In this document: piece by piece, positions 1-6,893 of the stretch
Numbering within the stretch: the first letter of the stretch is position 1
Layout: every line of letters starts with the position of its first letter
NCBI GenBank assembly: GCA_964606295.1
Contig: CAZSFR010000024.1
Coordinates: forward strand, 1-10,088
Length of the DNA: 10,088 bases
Direction: 5' to 3'
From: JAGOPB01 sp964606295
GTDB taxonomy: Bacteria > Patescibacteriota > Minisyncoccia > Phycocordibacterales > UBA9973
Position numbers and translations under genes: made by a program
Notes under the pieces: model-generated
Seen by the model: the letters and a program-made list of their open reading frames with translations, nothing else
Told to the model about the DNA's origin: nothing
Database searches by the model: none

Positions 1-20
1 GTAGACAACACTCGCTCAAA

Positions 21-34
21 AGGAGATAATAGGA
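21..34 (+). promoter_or_regulatory. Shine-Dalgarno sequences for the hydroxylase gene
   Basis: Two purine-rich anti-16S matches precede the ATG at 41: AGGAG at 21-25 and AGGA at 31-34. The second lies six bases before the start codon, a normal ribosome-binding distance. This supports the ATG at 41 and contrasts with other genes in the window that have no leader. The bases 1-20 before it hold nothing I can assign. Confidence 0.6.
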
Positions 35-40
35 TTATCT

Positions 41-850
41 ATGTCTAATCATGTTACAGAAACCGATCTCGAAAGATTGATTGCAATCCCACTTGAAGAG
101 GCACAAAAATACGAAAACTATACTAACGAAAATAGAGAAGTTTGGAATAGGTTGTTTGAAAGACTCGGTCCTGTCATTGAAAAATATGCTCATCCCGATG
201 CGCAAAAGGGAATCAAAAAAATCGGGTTGAAAGGGGAAGAAATTCCTCGCCTTTCAATCGTGAGCGAGAATCTCAAAAGCGCTACTGGTTGGCAAGTATA
301 CGCATGCGAAGGGGTGCTCGATATCGGAATACTTTGTGCGGGATACACCAGGAGATACTTTCCTTCGACTGTGTGGCTTCGCTCTCTCGAAGACCTCGAT
401 TACACACCACTCCCAGATATGGTGCATGAAGTCGTAGGACACCTCGGAGTACTCGCCGGAAGTCAGGAGTACGCTGATGCACTCTATGAATTCGGAATGC
501 TTGCGAAGAAACTAGACTATGATCCAGAGGTAATGGCGCGTATGGAAGCAGTCCATTGGTTCCTTTTCGAATTTCAGTTGATTGAGCATGAGGGTAAGGT
601 CCTTGCAGATGGCCCCGGACTTGTTTCGTCCTTAGGTGAAGAGCCATACTCAGTCGAAAGCGATGTGCCACGACGGCACTTTCTTTCGAAGATGACTGCG
701 GAAGAGGCATATCAGGCACTCATGAACGCGCGTGGGTACGACATATCAGAATTCCAAAAGGATTATTTCGTCATCCCGAACGCACGGTATCTCCTTGATT
801 TCGTCACCAAAGATTTACCAGGATTAATAATTTCGGAACCACAGTTATGA
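41..850 (+). CDS. Pterin-dependent aromatic amino acid hydroxylase (phenylalanine 4-hydroxylase-like)
   Basis: A 269-residue protein matching the catalytic domain of the biopterin-dependent aromatic amino acid hydroxylases, which use Fe(II), O2 and a tetrahydropterin to hydroxylate Phe, Tyr or Trp. The iron site is complete. HEVVGH at 129-134 gives His129 and His134, and Glu177 sits in the WFLFEF segment at 173-178, where the human enzyme has WFTVEF. The preceding FPSTVWLRS...LDYTPLPD block (107-126) and the following GPGLVSSLGE block (191-200) are also family signatures. There is no N-terminal ACT regulatory domain, as in bacterial PheH, and the length is typical of bacterial members. The start is supported by two Shine-Dalgarno matches. 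The next gene overlaps it by four bases. The substrate cannot be read from sequence: Phe to Tyr is the default, but Trp hydroxylation is known in divergent members such as those of Chlamydia. Cytoplasmic. Confidence 0.92.
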   Translation: MSNHVTETDLERLIAIPLEEAQKYENYTNENREVWNRLFERLGPVIEKYAHPDAQKGIKKIGLKGEEIPRLSIVSENLKSATGWQVYACEGVLDIGILCAGYTRRYFPSTVWLRSLEDLDYTPLPDMVHEVVGHLGVLAGSQEYADALYEFGMLAKKLDYDPEVMARMEAVHWFLFEFQLIEHEGKVLADGPGLVSSLGEEPYSVESDVPRRHFLSKMTAEEAYQALMNARGYDISEFQKDYFVIPNARYLLDFVTKDLPGLIISEPQL

Positions 851-1284
851 GTTTTGAAGGCAAATCGCCAGAAAGCAACCGGAGAACATTTTTAGTGAAC
901 AACAAAGTTGTTGGTAAACATGTAGGAGAAACAAAGTCCGAACACATCGACAGTACCCCAAAAAGTGAAAAGTCTCTAGATAGAAGACAGACAAATTTTG
1001 AAAATATTACGCTTGACGGCGTTGGTTATGAACTCCCGATAGAGGATGAAAGTATTCATGATATTGCAAAGAAGCTCGTTTTGAAGTCACTCGGCATAGA
1101 AGGGAATCATGGGAGTATCGAGCTCTCTCAAAATGGTGAAGACCTTATCTATTTCTATGCGAAAAAACTTGCCGAACTCAACAAAGTAGAAGATATCGAT
1201 CAGCAGGTTACACAAGACGTGCTTATTGAGCATTTCGATGCGGGCGATGCAATCAAGAAGGAAGACATATTGCTTGCCCTCTAA
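847..1284 (+). CDS. Small protein of unknown function, coupled to the hydroxylase gene
   Basis: A 145-residue protein that I do not recognise. Its ATG overlaps the hydroxylase stop codon (ATGA), so the two are probably translated from one mRNA. The first 45 or so residues are polar and basic with many Ser, Lys and Glu residues and look disordered. Residues from about 50 to 145 look folded, with alternating hydrophobic positions and acidic helices (for example LIYFYAKKLAEL near 112-123). No cysteine cluster, signal peptide or membrane segment is visible. The operon position suggests a link to the hydroxylase, but nothing in the sequence shows what it would be. Confidence 0.75.
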   Translation: MSFEGKSPESNRRTFLVNNKVVGKHVGETKSEHIDSTPKSEKSLDRRQTNFENITLDGVGYELPIEDESIHDIAKKLVLKSLGIEGNHGSIELSQNGEDLIYFYAKKLAELNKVEDIDQQVTQDVLIEHFDAGDAIKKEDILLAL

Positions 1285-1297
1285 AATTGAGTATACT
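1270..1297 (+). promoter_or_regulatory. Promoter for the coiled-coil gene
   Basis: TTGCTT at 1270-1275 and TATACT at 1292-1297 are separated by 16 bases, a sigma-70-type arrangement. It overlaps the end of the preceding gene. Transcription would begin near 1304, leaving about 23 leader bases before the ATG at 1327. This argues against the earlier in-frame TTG at 1300 as the start. Confidence 0.5.
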
Positions 1298-1326
1298 TAT
1301 TGCATTATTATTATCTTGCCAAAATC

Positions 1327-2472
1327 ATGACTTTAGAAGAATCAAATGAAAAGACGGTATCACCGCTTGAGAAATTGAAGCAAATTGCCGCTCGCAAGAA
1401 GCGAGAGGGAGTGGATGCTATTGTTCGAGCCAAAGAGGATAAGCTTCAGAATCTAAAATCTGCAATAGAGAATGAAACCGAATACAACATTACTCATACA
1501 CGTAAATACAATAGCAGCACCACCCGCATACAAGAGTTAGAGCAGGAATTGAAAGCACCGCTTGATGAGCGTAAAACGATAAAAGATGAAGGAAAAAAGG
1601 CTGTATTAGAATTGAAGAGTATGGAAGAAGGCGCAGAGGTTCTCGCTGGTGGAAAAAGCAACGAACTGAATCAGGAAGTCTTTGGTGGTGCGATTGAAGC
1701 TCTTCGCGCCATCAAAAATAATGAGAATTTCAAAAATAATCTAAGGGAATTTGCGAATTTGAAGCGTGAAATAGATGCAGAAAGGAAAGCACACGCAGAT
1801 CAAAAGAGTGCAAGACTTACTGAATTCAAAAAGAAATATCCAGAGATAGATAGTATTCATCAGAAACTGGGTAACATACAGCAGAGGCAAAATTATTTCA
1901 AAAAGGAAAAAGACGAAATTGAATTCATGATGTCAAGCAAGGAATACAATGAATACGGACCGTTTCTTGATGATGAAATCGCTTATGTTCCAAATCAATA
2001 TGGTCAGATGAAATTGCTTGATGTAACGCTTAAAAATGAGCTGGAAGCTCTTGATACAAAACTTGATTTGCTTCGAAAGGAAATGCACGAGCGACAGAAA
2101 AAAATCGGTATGCAGGAAAGAAAGGGAAAAAGCTTTTTTGAGAAAGAAGAGAAATTTAAGTCAAAAATGGAAAAACTATGGAAGGATATTAAGAAAGAAG
2201 AACAAGGGAGAGAGTCCGAGATTTTTCATAGCCCGAGAGGTCTCCAAAAGTTACGTGAAAGACAAGAAAAAATTGAAAAAAAGGTGGAGAGTTATTTATA
2301 TGCGGGATTCAACACTTCAGAAAAAAGAGTAGAGGTAGTAAAACGTGTCACAACAATACGCGAATTTCTTTCACTGTGTCAGCAAAAGCTAGCGCAAGAA
2401 ATAAATGACGCAAGTCTTTCCGAAGAAGAACAACTCATTGTGGATCTGAACGCAGAACTCTATCATAGTTGA
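1327..2472 (+). CDS. Long coiled-coil protein of unknown function
   Basis: A 381-residue, highly charged protein rich in Lys, Glu, Gln and Arg, with long heptad-like stretches over most of its length, so an extended alpha-helical coiled coil is very likely. There is no membrane segment, signal peptide, Walker motif or zinc-binding cysteine set. I chose the ATG at 1327 because the promoter at 1270-1297 places the transcript start between the in-frame TTG at 1300 and this ATG; no clear Shine-Dalgarno precedes it. The reading frame continues unbroken to the stop at 2470-2472. Only 18 bases separate it from the convergent recG gene and no terminator hairpin is visible between them. A role in organising structures or as a scaffold is possible but not shown. 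Confidence 0.8.
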   Translation: MTLEESNEKTVSPLEKLKQIAARKKREGVDAIVRAKEDKLQNLKSAIENETEYNITHTRKYNSSTTRIQELEQELKAPLDERKTIKDEGKKAVLELKSMEEGAEVLAGGKSNELNQEVFGGAIEALRAIKNNENFKNNLREFANLKREIDAERKAHADQKSARLTEFKKKYPEIDSIHQKLGNIQQRQNYFKKEKDEIEFMMSSKEYNEYGPFLDDEIAYVPNQYGQMKLLDVTLKNELEALDTKLDLLRKEMHERQKKIGMQERKGKSFFEKEEKFKSKMEKLWKDIKKEEQGRESEIFHSPRGLQKLRERQEKIEKKVESYLYAGFNTSEKRVEVVKRVTTIREFLSLCQQKLAQEINDASLSEEEQLIVDLNAELYHS

Positions 2473-2490
2473 TTCACCTGCAAAATTAAC

Positions 2491-4659
2491 TTATTCAAAA
2501 TGCATTTCTGACTGCCTTTTTGTAAGTTGGGTTTCTAATAAAGGGAAGCGGGGAAGTTTGTTCTCCTCAATTATCCTTTTTGCTTCTGTGCGGGCGGCTT
2601 CCACCATTTTCACATTCTTGATCGCTTCCATACCGATGTCACTCACACCCCACTGTTTTGCTCCAGAAAGCTCGCCTGCACCGCGAAGAGCAAGGTCGAG
2701 CTCTGCTAGTTCAAATCCGCTTTTCGCTGTTTTGATTGCACGCAATCTCTCAATAGTTTTGTCGCTCTTTGCATCTGCAAAAAGGAAACAATATGCCTGA
2801 TCAGAGCTCCGAAGTACGCGTCCGCGTAACTGGTGAAGTTGTGCCAAGCCGAAACGTTCCGCGCCTTCGATGATGATGAGTGTCGCATTAGGGACGTTCA
2901 CGCCGACTTCGACGACAGATGTGGCGACGAGTATGTCTAATAATCCTTCTACAAAATCATCCATAACAGATTCTTTTTTTTCTTTTGTCATTTTGGAATG
3001 TAAAACTCCAATTTCATAATCAGGAAATACGTCTTTCTTTAAACGCTTCGCTTCCGACGTGACAGATTTTGCTATTATTGCCATTTCTTTTTCGGGGTCA
3101 GGTTCATCAATCCTTGGGCAGATGACATAAAGTTGTCTTCCTTTTGCCATTTCTTCTTTTATTTTTTCGTATGCAATCTCACGTTTTGCATCAGGGATTA
3201 TGTCTGTGATTATCTGCTTTCTTCCTGCCGGCATTTCGTCGAGCACAGTGAGATCGAGGTCGCCATATATGGTGAGAGCAAGCGTGCGGGGGATTGGTGT
3301 CGCTGTCATGGAAAGAAGGTGTGGAGCAAAACCTTCTTTGCGTGCAAGCTTGCTTCGTTGATTGATACCAAATCGATGTTGCTCGTCGATGATGACGAGA
3401 GCGAGGTGTTTGAATTTCACGGACTTTTGAATGAGGGCGTGTGTTCCTATCAAGATGGGAATTTCGCCGTTCTCTACCCACTTGAGAAGTTGTGTGCGGG
3501 ATATTGTCGTCCAGTTGCCTACATTTGAGGCTACTTTCGACGGAAATTTACGACAACCGCTTCCTGTGATGAGCCCGATACTGATGCCTGTGTGCTCGAA
3601 ATATGAAATGAAGTTTTCAAAAAGTTGTGTAGCCAATATCTCTGTCGGAGCCATATAAGCGACTTGCAAGTTGCCGAAGTTTTGGCCGAGAGGGCGATTG
3701 ATGATGATTGCATGAGATGCTGTCGCTGCGACGAGTGTTTTTCCGCTTCCAACGTCACCCTCGAGAAGTCGTGCCATTGGATGAGATTTCCCGAGATCGG
3801 AGAGTATCGCATCGATTGCACTAAACTGACCATTGGTCGGAGTGAAGGGGAAGCGAGAAAGGAAGTCATCCGTGGAGTCCTTCTTGATTTCGATTGCAAA
3901 GGATTTCTGCTCTTGAAAATTCTTTTTATCTTTTTGCTTTGCAAGTTGGATAAAAAATACTTCCTCGAATGCAAAGCGTTTGCGCGCAACCTTCGCATCA
4001 TCTTCCTTTTTTGGTGTATGAATCCAAATGAGTGCTGTACGGAGCGTTGGGAGACTATATTTTTTTAGGATTTCGTCAGGAATATATTCGGGAATCGTGT
4101 CGAGCAGTCCGCTTTTAAAAATCTTGTCTATCGCATGGAAAAGAAATCGCGACGTGAGGCCTCGTGTTTCTGGATAGATAGGGTAACGAATGTGAGTATC
4201 ACTTACGGCGTCACCCATGAAAAGTGTGTCATGTCTGTCTATTGGAAGATCGGGAGTTTTCTCTATTTCAGGATTCGTCAGTGTCAGTCCACTCTTGGTT
4301 TCAGAAACTTTACCCGTCACTCGCACACTGTCGCCGACTTTGAACATCTTGGCAAGATAAGCCTGATTGAACCAGACGATTTTGATACTTCCTGTCGTAT
4401 CTTCAACGATTGCTTCGCCCATAGGAATTTTGGTACGAAATGATTTCTTCGTTTTGGCTGAAACAACTTTGCCGAGAATTGTCGCAGATTCTCCGACAAC
4501 GAGCTCTCGTATGTGGTGGAGCTCGGAAATATCTGAGTAGCGAGTAGGGAAGTAAAAGAGGATATCGCGTATGGTCAAAAGTCCGACTCGTTTGAGAGCT
4601 TTCTTCTGCGTGTCATCTAGTCTTCCAAATACGGCATCGATTTTGTCGTCCAGTTTCAC
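2491..4659 (-). CDS. recG: ATP-dependent DNA helicase RecG
   Basis: A 722-residue superfamily 2 helicase that remodels stalled replication forks and branched DNA. The N-terminal part contains an OB-fold wedge domain (about 55-135). Helicase motifs follow: Walker A GDVGSGKT at 301-308, motif Ia-type APTEILA at 337-343, DEQH box at 425-428, SMTATPIPRT at 450-459 and motif VI QLRGRVLRS at 610-618. The C-terminal ALRGAGELSGAKQWG segment (657-671) is typical of RecG. It is about 30 residues longer than the E. coli protein, partly through an insert near 366-398 between the GLITG segment and the GTHAL segment. Motif VI has Leu616 where RecG normally has Gly. The start is GTG at 4659, chosen because a -10-like TACAAT lies exactly six bases upstream and the protein begins where the family does. 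Convergent with the coiled-coil gene. Confidence 0.97.
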   Translation of the reverse strand: MKLDDKIDAVFGRLDDTQKKALKRVGLLTIRDILFYFPTRYSDISELHHIRELVVGESATILGKVVSAKTKKSFRTKIPMGEAIVEDTTGSIKIVWFNQAYLAKMFKVGDSVRVTGKVSETKSGLTLTNPEIEKTPDLPIDRHDTLFMGDAVSDTHIRYPIYPETRGLTSRFLFHAIDKIFKSGLLDTIPEYIPDEILKKYSLPTLRTALIWIHTPKKEDDAKVARKRFAFEEVFFIQLAKQKDKKNFQEQKSFAIEIKKDSTDDFLSRFPFTPTNGQFSAIDAILSDLGKSHPMARLLEGDVGSGKTLVAATASHAIIINRPLGQNFGNLQVAYMAPTEILATQLFENFISYFEHTGISIGLITGSGCRKFPSKVASNVGNWTTISRTQLLKWVENGEIPILIGTHALIQKSVKFKHLALVIIDEQHRFGINQRSKLARKEGFAPHLLSMTATPIPRTLALTIYGDLDLTVLDEMPAGRKQIITDIIPDAKREIAYEKIKEEMAKGRQLYVICPRIDEPDPEKEMAIIAKSVTSEAKRLKKDVFPDYEIGVLHSKMTKEKKESVMDDFVEGLLDILVATSVVEVGVNVPNATLIIIEGAERFGLAQLHQLRGRVLRSSDQAYCFLFADAKSDKTIERLRAIKTAKSGFELAELDLALRGAGELSGAKQWGVSDIGMEAIKNVKMVEAARTEAKRIIEENKLPRFPLLETQLTKRQSEMHFE

Positions 4660-4665
4660 CTTTGT

Positions 4666-4671
4666 ATTGTA
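4666..4671 (-). promoter_or_regulatory. -10 element giving a leaderless recG transcript
   Basis: On the minus strand TACAAT is followed by six bases and then the GTG start codon at 4659, so the predicted transcription start coincides with the start codon. No convincing -35 element is seen at the usual distance. An AGG directly touching the GTG is too close to act as a normal ribosome-binding site. Confidence 0.45.
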
Positions 4672-4712
4672 GCGTATATGACACTTATTTGCTGTATGAA
4701 ATATTGTTTAAC

Positions 4713-4752
4713 AAAAGACCCCGAACATTTTAAGTTCGGGGTCTTTTTTTTC
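4713..4752 (-). terminator. Rho-independent terminator after the cupredoxin gene
   Basis: A perfect 10-bp stem, GACCCCGAAC at 4717-4726 with GTTCGGGGTC at 4734-4743 and a 7-base loop. It is flanked by four A and a run of T, so it can act in both directions. It lies just beyond the cupredoxin stop codon and upstream of recG, which insulates recG from read-through. The T tract is longer on the plus strand. Confidence 0.85.
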
Positions 4753-4763
4753 CGAAAGAAAAA

Positions 4764-5264
4764 TTATTCTACAACAACTGTTCCGCGCATACTTGGATGC
4801 TGGTGGTCGTGATAAGTAAATGTGCCCGTCTTGGCAAATGTGTAGCTATAACTTGTGCTCGGCGCATATCCCTTGCCAGCGTCAAACTCACTCAAGTCTG
4901 TGTGTTGAGGATGAGGGTTGGATGCAACCCACATGTTACTGCTTGTATTGTTGATGAATGTAACTGTATCACCAACGTTGATAGTCGTGGTCGATGGGTC
5001 AAAACCAGATGATGTATATGTGATCGTGTGCGTTATTGGAACAGTCGTGTTGAGGCTGACAGATGTGTTGGTTGTTGTTGTAGAATTTGTATTTTGAATT
5101 GGTGTATTGTCAGGAAGATTTGGCTGGTCGTTTTGTGTTGTAGGCTGGATGACTTCGACACCCGTATCTTTTGCTTTATTTTTTGTCACCAAAACAATAA
5201 GGATGATGATAATGGCGACAATAATGATTGCAATGATTCCTTTTTTCATATAGTTGATTTTCAT
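4764..5264 (-). CDS. Membrane-anchored cupredoxin-like protein lacking the type 1 cysteine
   Basis: A 166-residue protein with an N-terminal hydrophobic segment (about 8-27) that would anchor it in the membrane. A Thr/Asn/Ser/Pro-rich linker (about 28-77) follows, then a plastocyanin-like beta-sandwich domain (78-166) exposed outside the cell. The domain shows the family pattern INVGDTVTFIN (95-105) and ends in a YHDHQHPSMRG loop (151-161). In blue copper proteins this loop holds Cys, His and Met. Here the cysteine position is His152 and the whole protein has no cysteine, so classic type 1 copper is not expected. His118, His121, His152, His154, His156 and Met159 could still bind a metal. The start at 5264 is chosen over an upstream in-frame ATG because the promoter at 5281-5308 lies between them; ATG 5249 is a possible alternative. 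Flanked by terminators on both sides, so a single-gene unit. Confidence 0.8.
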   Translation of the reverse strand: MKINYMKKGIIAIIIVAIIIILIVLVTKNKAKDTGVEVIQPTTQNDQPNLPDNTPIQNTNSTTTTNTSVSLNTTVPITHTITYTSSGFDPSTTTINVGDTVTFINNTSSNMWVASNPHPQHTDLSEFDAGKGYAPSTSYSYTFAKTGTFTYHDHQHPSMRGTVVVE

Positions 5265-5280
5265 TATAAGTAATATCTCC

Positions 5281-5308
5281 AGTATAAGCGAAGGGGTTAT
5301 TTTGGCAA
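5281..5308 (-). promoter_or_regulatory. Promoter of the cupredoxin gene
   Basis: On the minus strand TTGCCA (5308-5303) and TATACT (5286-5281) are separated by 16 bases, a good sigma-70-type promoter. Transcription would start near 5274, about ten bases before the ATG at 5264. A GGAG lies just behind the -10 box, but it would be upstream of the RNA start and so not a ribosome-binding site. Confidence 0.6.
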
Positions 5309-5315
5309 AGTGGAT

Positions 5316-5364
5316 AATAATAGAATGCACCGGCACGTCTGAGGTGCCGGTGCATTCTATTATT
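5316..5364 (-). terminator. Long hairpin terminator of the response regulator gene
   Basis: A perfect 21-bp inverted repeat (5316-5336 with 5344-5364) and a 7-base loop. It has a GC-rich core around CACCGGCAC and touches the TAA stop of the response regulator. On the minus strand the stem ends in a T-rich tail. It separates the two-component genes from the cupredoxin promoter immediately downstream. The stem is unusually long for a simple terminator. Confidence 0.7.
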
Positions 5365-5729
5365 TACTTCAACACACTTTTTACTTTTTCTACAAGTTCA
5401 TCAAGTGTAAAGTTGGATTTGACCATGAATTCTGTTGCGCCGAGCTCTTTTGCGCGGTTGATATCTTTGTCTTCGGAAAGGTTTGAAAAGACAATAACCG
5501 GTATTCCTTTGACTGTGCTATCTGCATTCATTTTCTCAAGTACTTGGAATCCATCAACACCCGGCATCATGAGGTCTAGAAGCACCAAGTTCGGCTTCTC
5601 TTTTACTATAGTTTCGTATGCTTGATTGCCGTCAGATATAGCAACCACCTGAAATCCTTCTTTGCTGAGCTTCTGCGAGGCGAGGCCCTGAAGAAATGTA
5701 TCGTCTTCTACTATTATTATTTTGCTCAT
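5364..5729 (-). CDS. Single-domain response regulator (CheY-like receiver)
   Basis: A 121-residue stand-alone receiver domain. The acidic pocket is Glu8-Asp9-Asp10, the phosphoacceptor Asp52 lies in the LVLLDLMMPG segment (48-57), the switch Ser82 follows the VIVF strand, and the conserved Lys104 is present. There is no DNA-binding or enzymatic output domain, so it must act through protein contacts or phosphotransfer. It lies 35 bases after the histidine kinase gene, whose likely partner it is. The ATG at 5729 is chosen because the receiver fold begins there and a near-consensus promoter ends six bases before it; upstream in-frame codons run into the kinase gene in another frame and are not needed. 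Confidence 0.93.
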   Translation of the reverse strand: MSKIIIVEDDTFLQGLASQKLSKEGFQVVAISDGNQAYETIVKEKPNLVLLDLMMPGVDGFQVLEKMNADSTVKGIPVIVFSNLSEDKDINRAKELGATEFMVKSNFTLDELVEKVKSVLK

Positions 5730-5735
5730 ATAGAG

Positions 5736-5764
5736 AGTATAACGCGCGTTATGTGTTGGTGCAA
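5736..5764 (-). promoter_or_regulatory. Internal promoter giving a leaderless response regulator transcript
   Basis: On the minus strand TTGCAC (5764-5759) and TATACT (5741-5736) are 17 bases apart, the optimal spacing. The ATG follows the -10 box after exactly six bases. The predicted RNA therefore begins at the start codon with no leader. The promoter fills almost the whole gap between the kinase stop and the regulator start, so the regulator can be made independently of the kinase. Confidence 0.7.
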
Positions 5765-6490
5765 CTACTCGGCACTCTGAGGGATGGTGAAGTAAAATGT
5801 TGTTCCTTTGTCTTCCGTGCTCTCGAAACGAACACTTCCGCCGTGCCTCTCGATGATGTTTTTGGTTGTATACAATCCGAGGCCAGTACCGATCTCTTCT
5901 TTTGCGCATGCATTTTTGGCACGATAAAATTTCTCGAATATTTTGGATTGTTCGTTTGTTGGAATACCGATCCCTGTGTCCTTGAATGATATCTCGAGCA
6001 TACTCTCTTTCTTCTCAACAGCGATGACAATACGGTCGCCTGAGTTGCTGTATTTGATTGCGTTTTCAATAAAGTTTTGGATAACGAAGCGGATTTTTGC
6101 AGGATCGACAAAAAGTTTTGGCATACGCTCTGTCGGTTTGAGGAATATAACCTCGATACCATTTTTGAATGACTCACTGGTGAAGTCGAAGAGTGCGTCG
6201 TCAATGAGAGTGATGATATTCGTCTCTACTTTATGGAGTGCCATACCATCGCCTTCAACCTTAGAGAGCGCGAGCATTTCGGAAATGAGGGCAATCATCC
6301 GCTCGTTTGCGCCATACGCCTTTTCTATGAAGCCGTGTTGTTCTGGTGTCAGGACGCCGACATCGCCATCGATAAACATTTTCAAAATCCATTTCATCGC
6401 AGAGAGCGATGTTCGAAGCTGGTGCGCAAGCACAGAGACAGTCTCGTGTTCGAGTGGATCGTGCGTTTGATTTGTAGGTGTGCTACTCAT
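5765..6490 (-). CDS. Soluble sensor histidine kinase (HisKA plus HATPase_c)
   Basis: A 241-residue histidine kinase consisting almost only of the catalytic core. The phosphoacceptor is His23 in LAHQLRTSL (21-29), followed by the dimerisation helices. The ATP-binding domain has an N box with Asn143 (NFIENAIKYS), G1 DTGIGIP (171-177), F box FEKFY (185-189) and G2 GTGLGLYTTKN (201-211). No membrane segment, PAS or HAMP domain precedes the H box, so its signal must come from the cytoplasm or from a partner. The H box has Gln and Ser where HELRTP is usual. Its ATG overlaps the mscL stop codon by four bases (ATGA), which suggests translational coupling with the channel. The receiver gene follows directly. 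Confidence 0.94.
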   Translation of the reverse strand: MSSTPTNQTHDPLEHETVSVLAHQLRTSLSAMKWILKMFIDGDVGVLTPEQHGFIEKAYGANERMIALISEMLALSKVEGDGMALHKVETNIITLIDDALFDFTSESFKNGIEVIFLKPTERMPKLFVDPAKIRFVIQNFIENAIKYSNSGDRIVIAVEKKESMLEISFKDTGIGIPTNEQSKIFEKFYRAKNACAKEEIGTGLGLYTTKNIIERHGGSVRFESTEDKGTTFYFTIPQSAE

Positions 6491-6825
6491 GAAGTTTGTT
6501 TTGGTTTGTCGAGTTTATCGAGTCCGAGACTCTTGACGCCGAAGTAAACGACTGCAGCTATGATGATAAAGTCGATCATTGTTGAAACAAATGCACCCCA
6601 CTTCAAAGTCGCGTCTCCTACTACCAGGGCTTTGTCTGCCAGATCGACTTTTCCCATTGCCGTACCGACGAGGGGATTGATGATATTCTCGACGAGACCG
6701 GAAACGAGTTTGGAGACCGCGCCCCCAAGGATAAATCCGACTGCGAGACCTACAACACCTTGGGTACGGATGAATTCCACGAATCCCGCGAGCGCAGTTT
6801 TTGGCTTTTGTACAAGTTCTTCCAT
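6487..6825 (-). CDS. mscL: Large-conductance mechanosensitive channel MscL
   Basis: A 112-residue inner-membrane channel that opens under membrane tension to release solutes during hypo-osmotic shock. The first transmembrane helix with its glycine-rich pore-lining face lies at about 16-45 (VVGLAVGFILGGAVSKLV is diagnostic), and the second at about 78-100 (FVSTMIDFIIIAAVVYF). The periplasmic loop and the C-terminal helix are short, so it is smaller than the 136-residue E. coli protein. I use the ATG at 6825, where the family N-terminus begins and where TATACT lies eight bases upstream. An in-frame ATG further upstream would overlap that promoter. The kinase gene overlaps its stop codon. Confidence 0.95.
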   Translation of the reverse strand: MEELVQKPKTALAGFVEFIRTQGVVGLAVGFILGGAVSKLVSGLVENIINPLVGTAMGKVDLADKALVVGDATLKWGAFVSTMIDFIIIAAVVYFGVKSLGLDKLDKPKQTS

Positions 6826-6833
6826 GTGCCAAT

Positions 6834-6839
6834 AGTATA
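6834..6839 (-). promoter_or_regulatory. -10 element of the mscL-kinase transcript
   Basis: TATACT on the minus strand lies eight bases before the mscL ATG, predicting a leader of about two bases. No good -35 box is seen at the right distance. It shares a 68-bp divergent gap with the phosphatase promoter. Confidence 0.45.
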
Positions 6840-6878
6840 CCAAAAGAAATAAAAAGTGCCTTATGGTTGGGAGTTTTC

Positions 6879-6887
6879 TGTTACAAT
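6879..6887 (+). promoter_or_regulatory. Extended -10 giving a leaderless phosphatase transcript
   Basis: TGTTACAAT is a TGn-extended -10 element, and the hexamer TACAAT (6882-6887) ends exactly six bases before the ATG at 6894. The predicted RNA starts at the start codon. An extended -10 would explain the absence of a clear -35 element. Confidence 0.55.
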
Positions 6888-6893
6888 TTACAT

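Noticed and set aside
282..719. Long antisense open frames over the hydroxylase and recG genes
   Set aside because: They lie wholly within well-supported genes on the other strand, show no recognisable domains and have no promoter or ribosome-binding site.
1300..1326. Earlier TTG start for the coiled-coil protein
   Set aside because: The promoter's -10 box ends two bases before it, so the RNA would begin after this codon.
5265..5336. N-terminal extension of the cupredoxin from an upstream ATG
   Set aside because: It would run through the gene's own promoter and into the terminator stem of the preceding gene.
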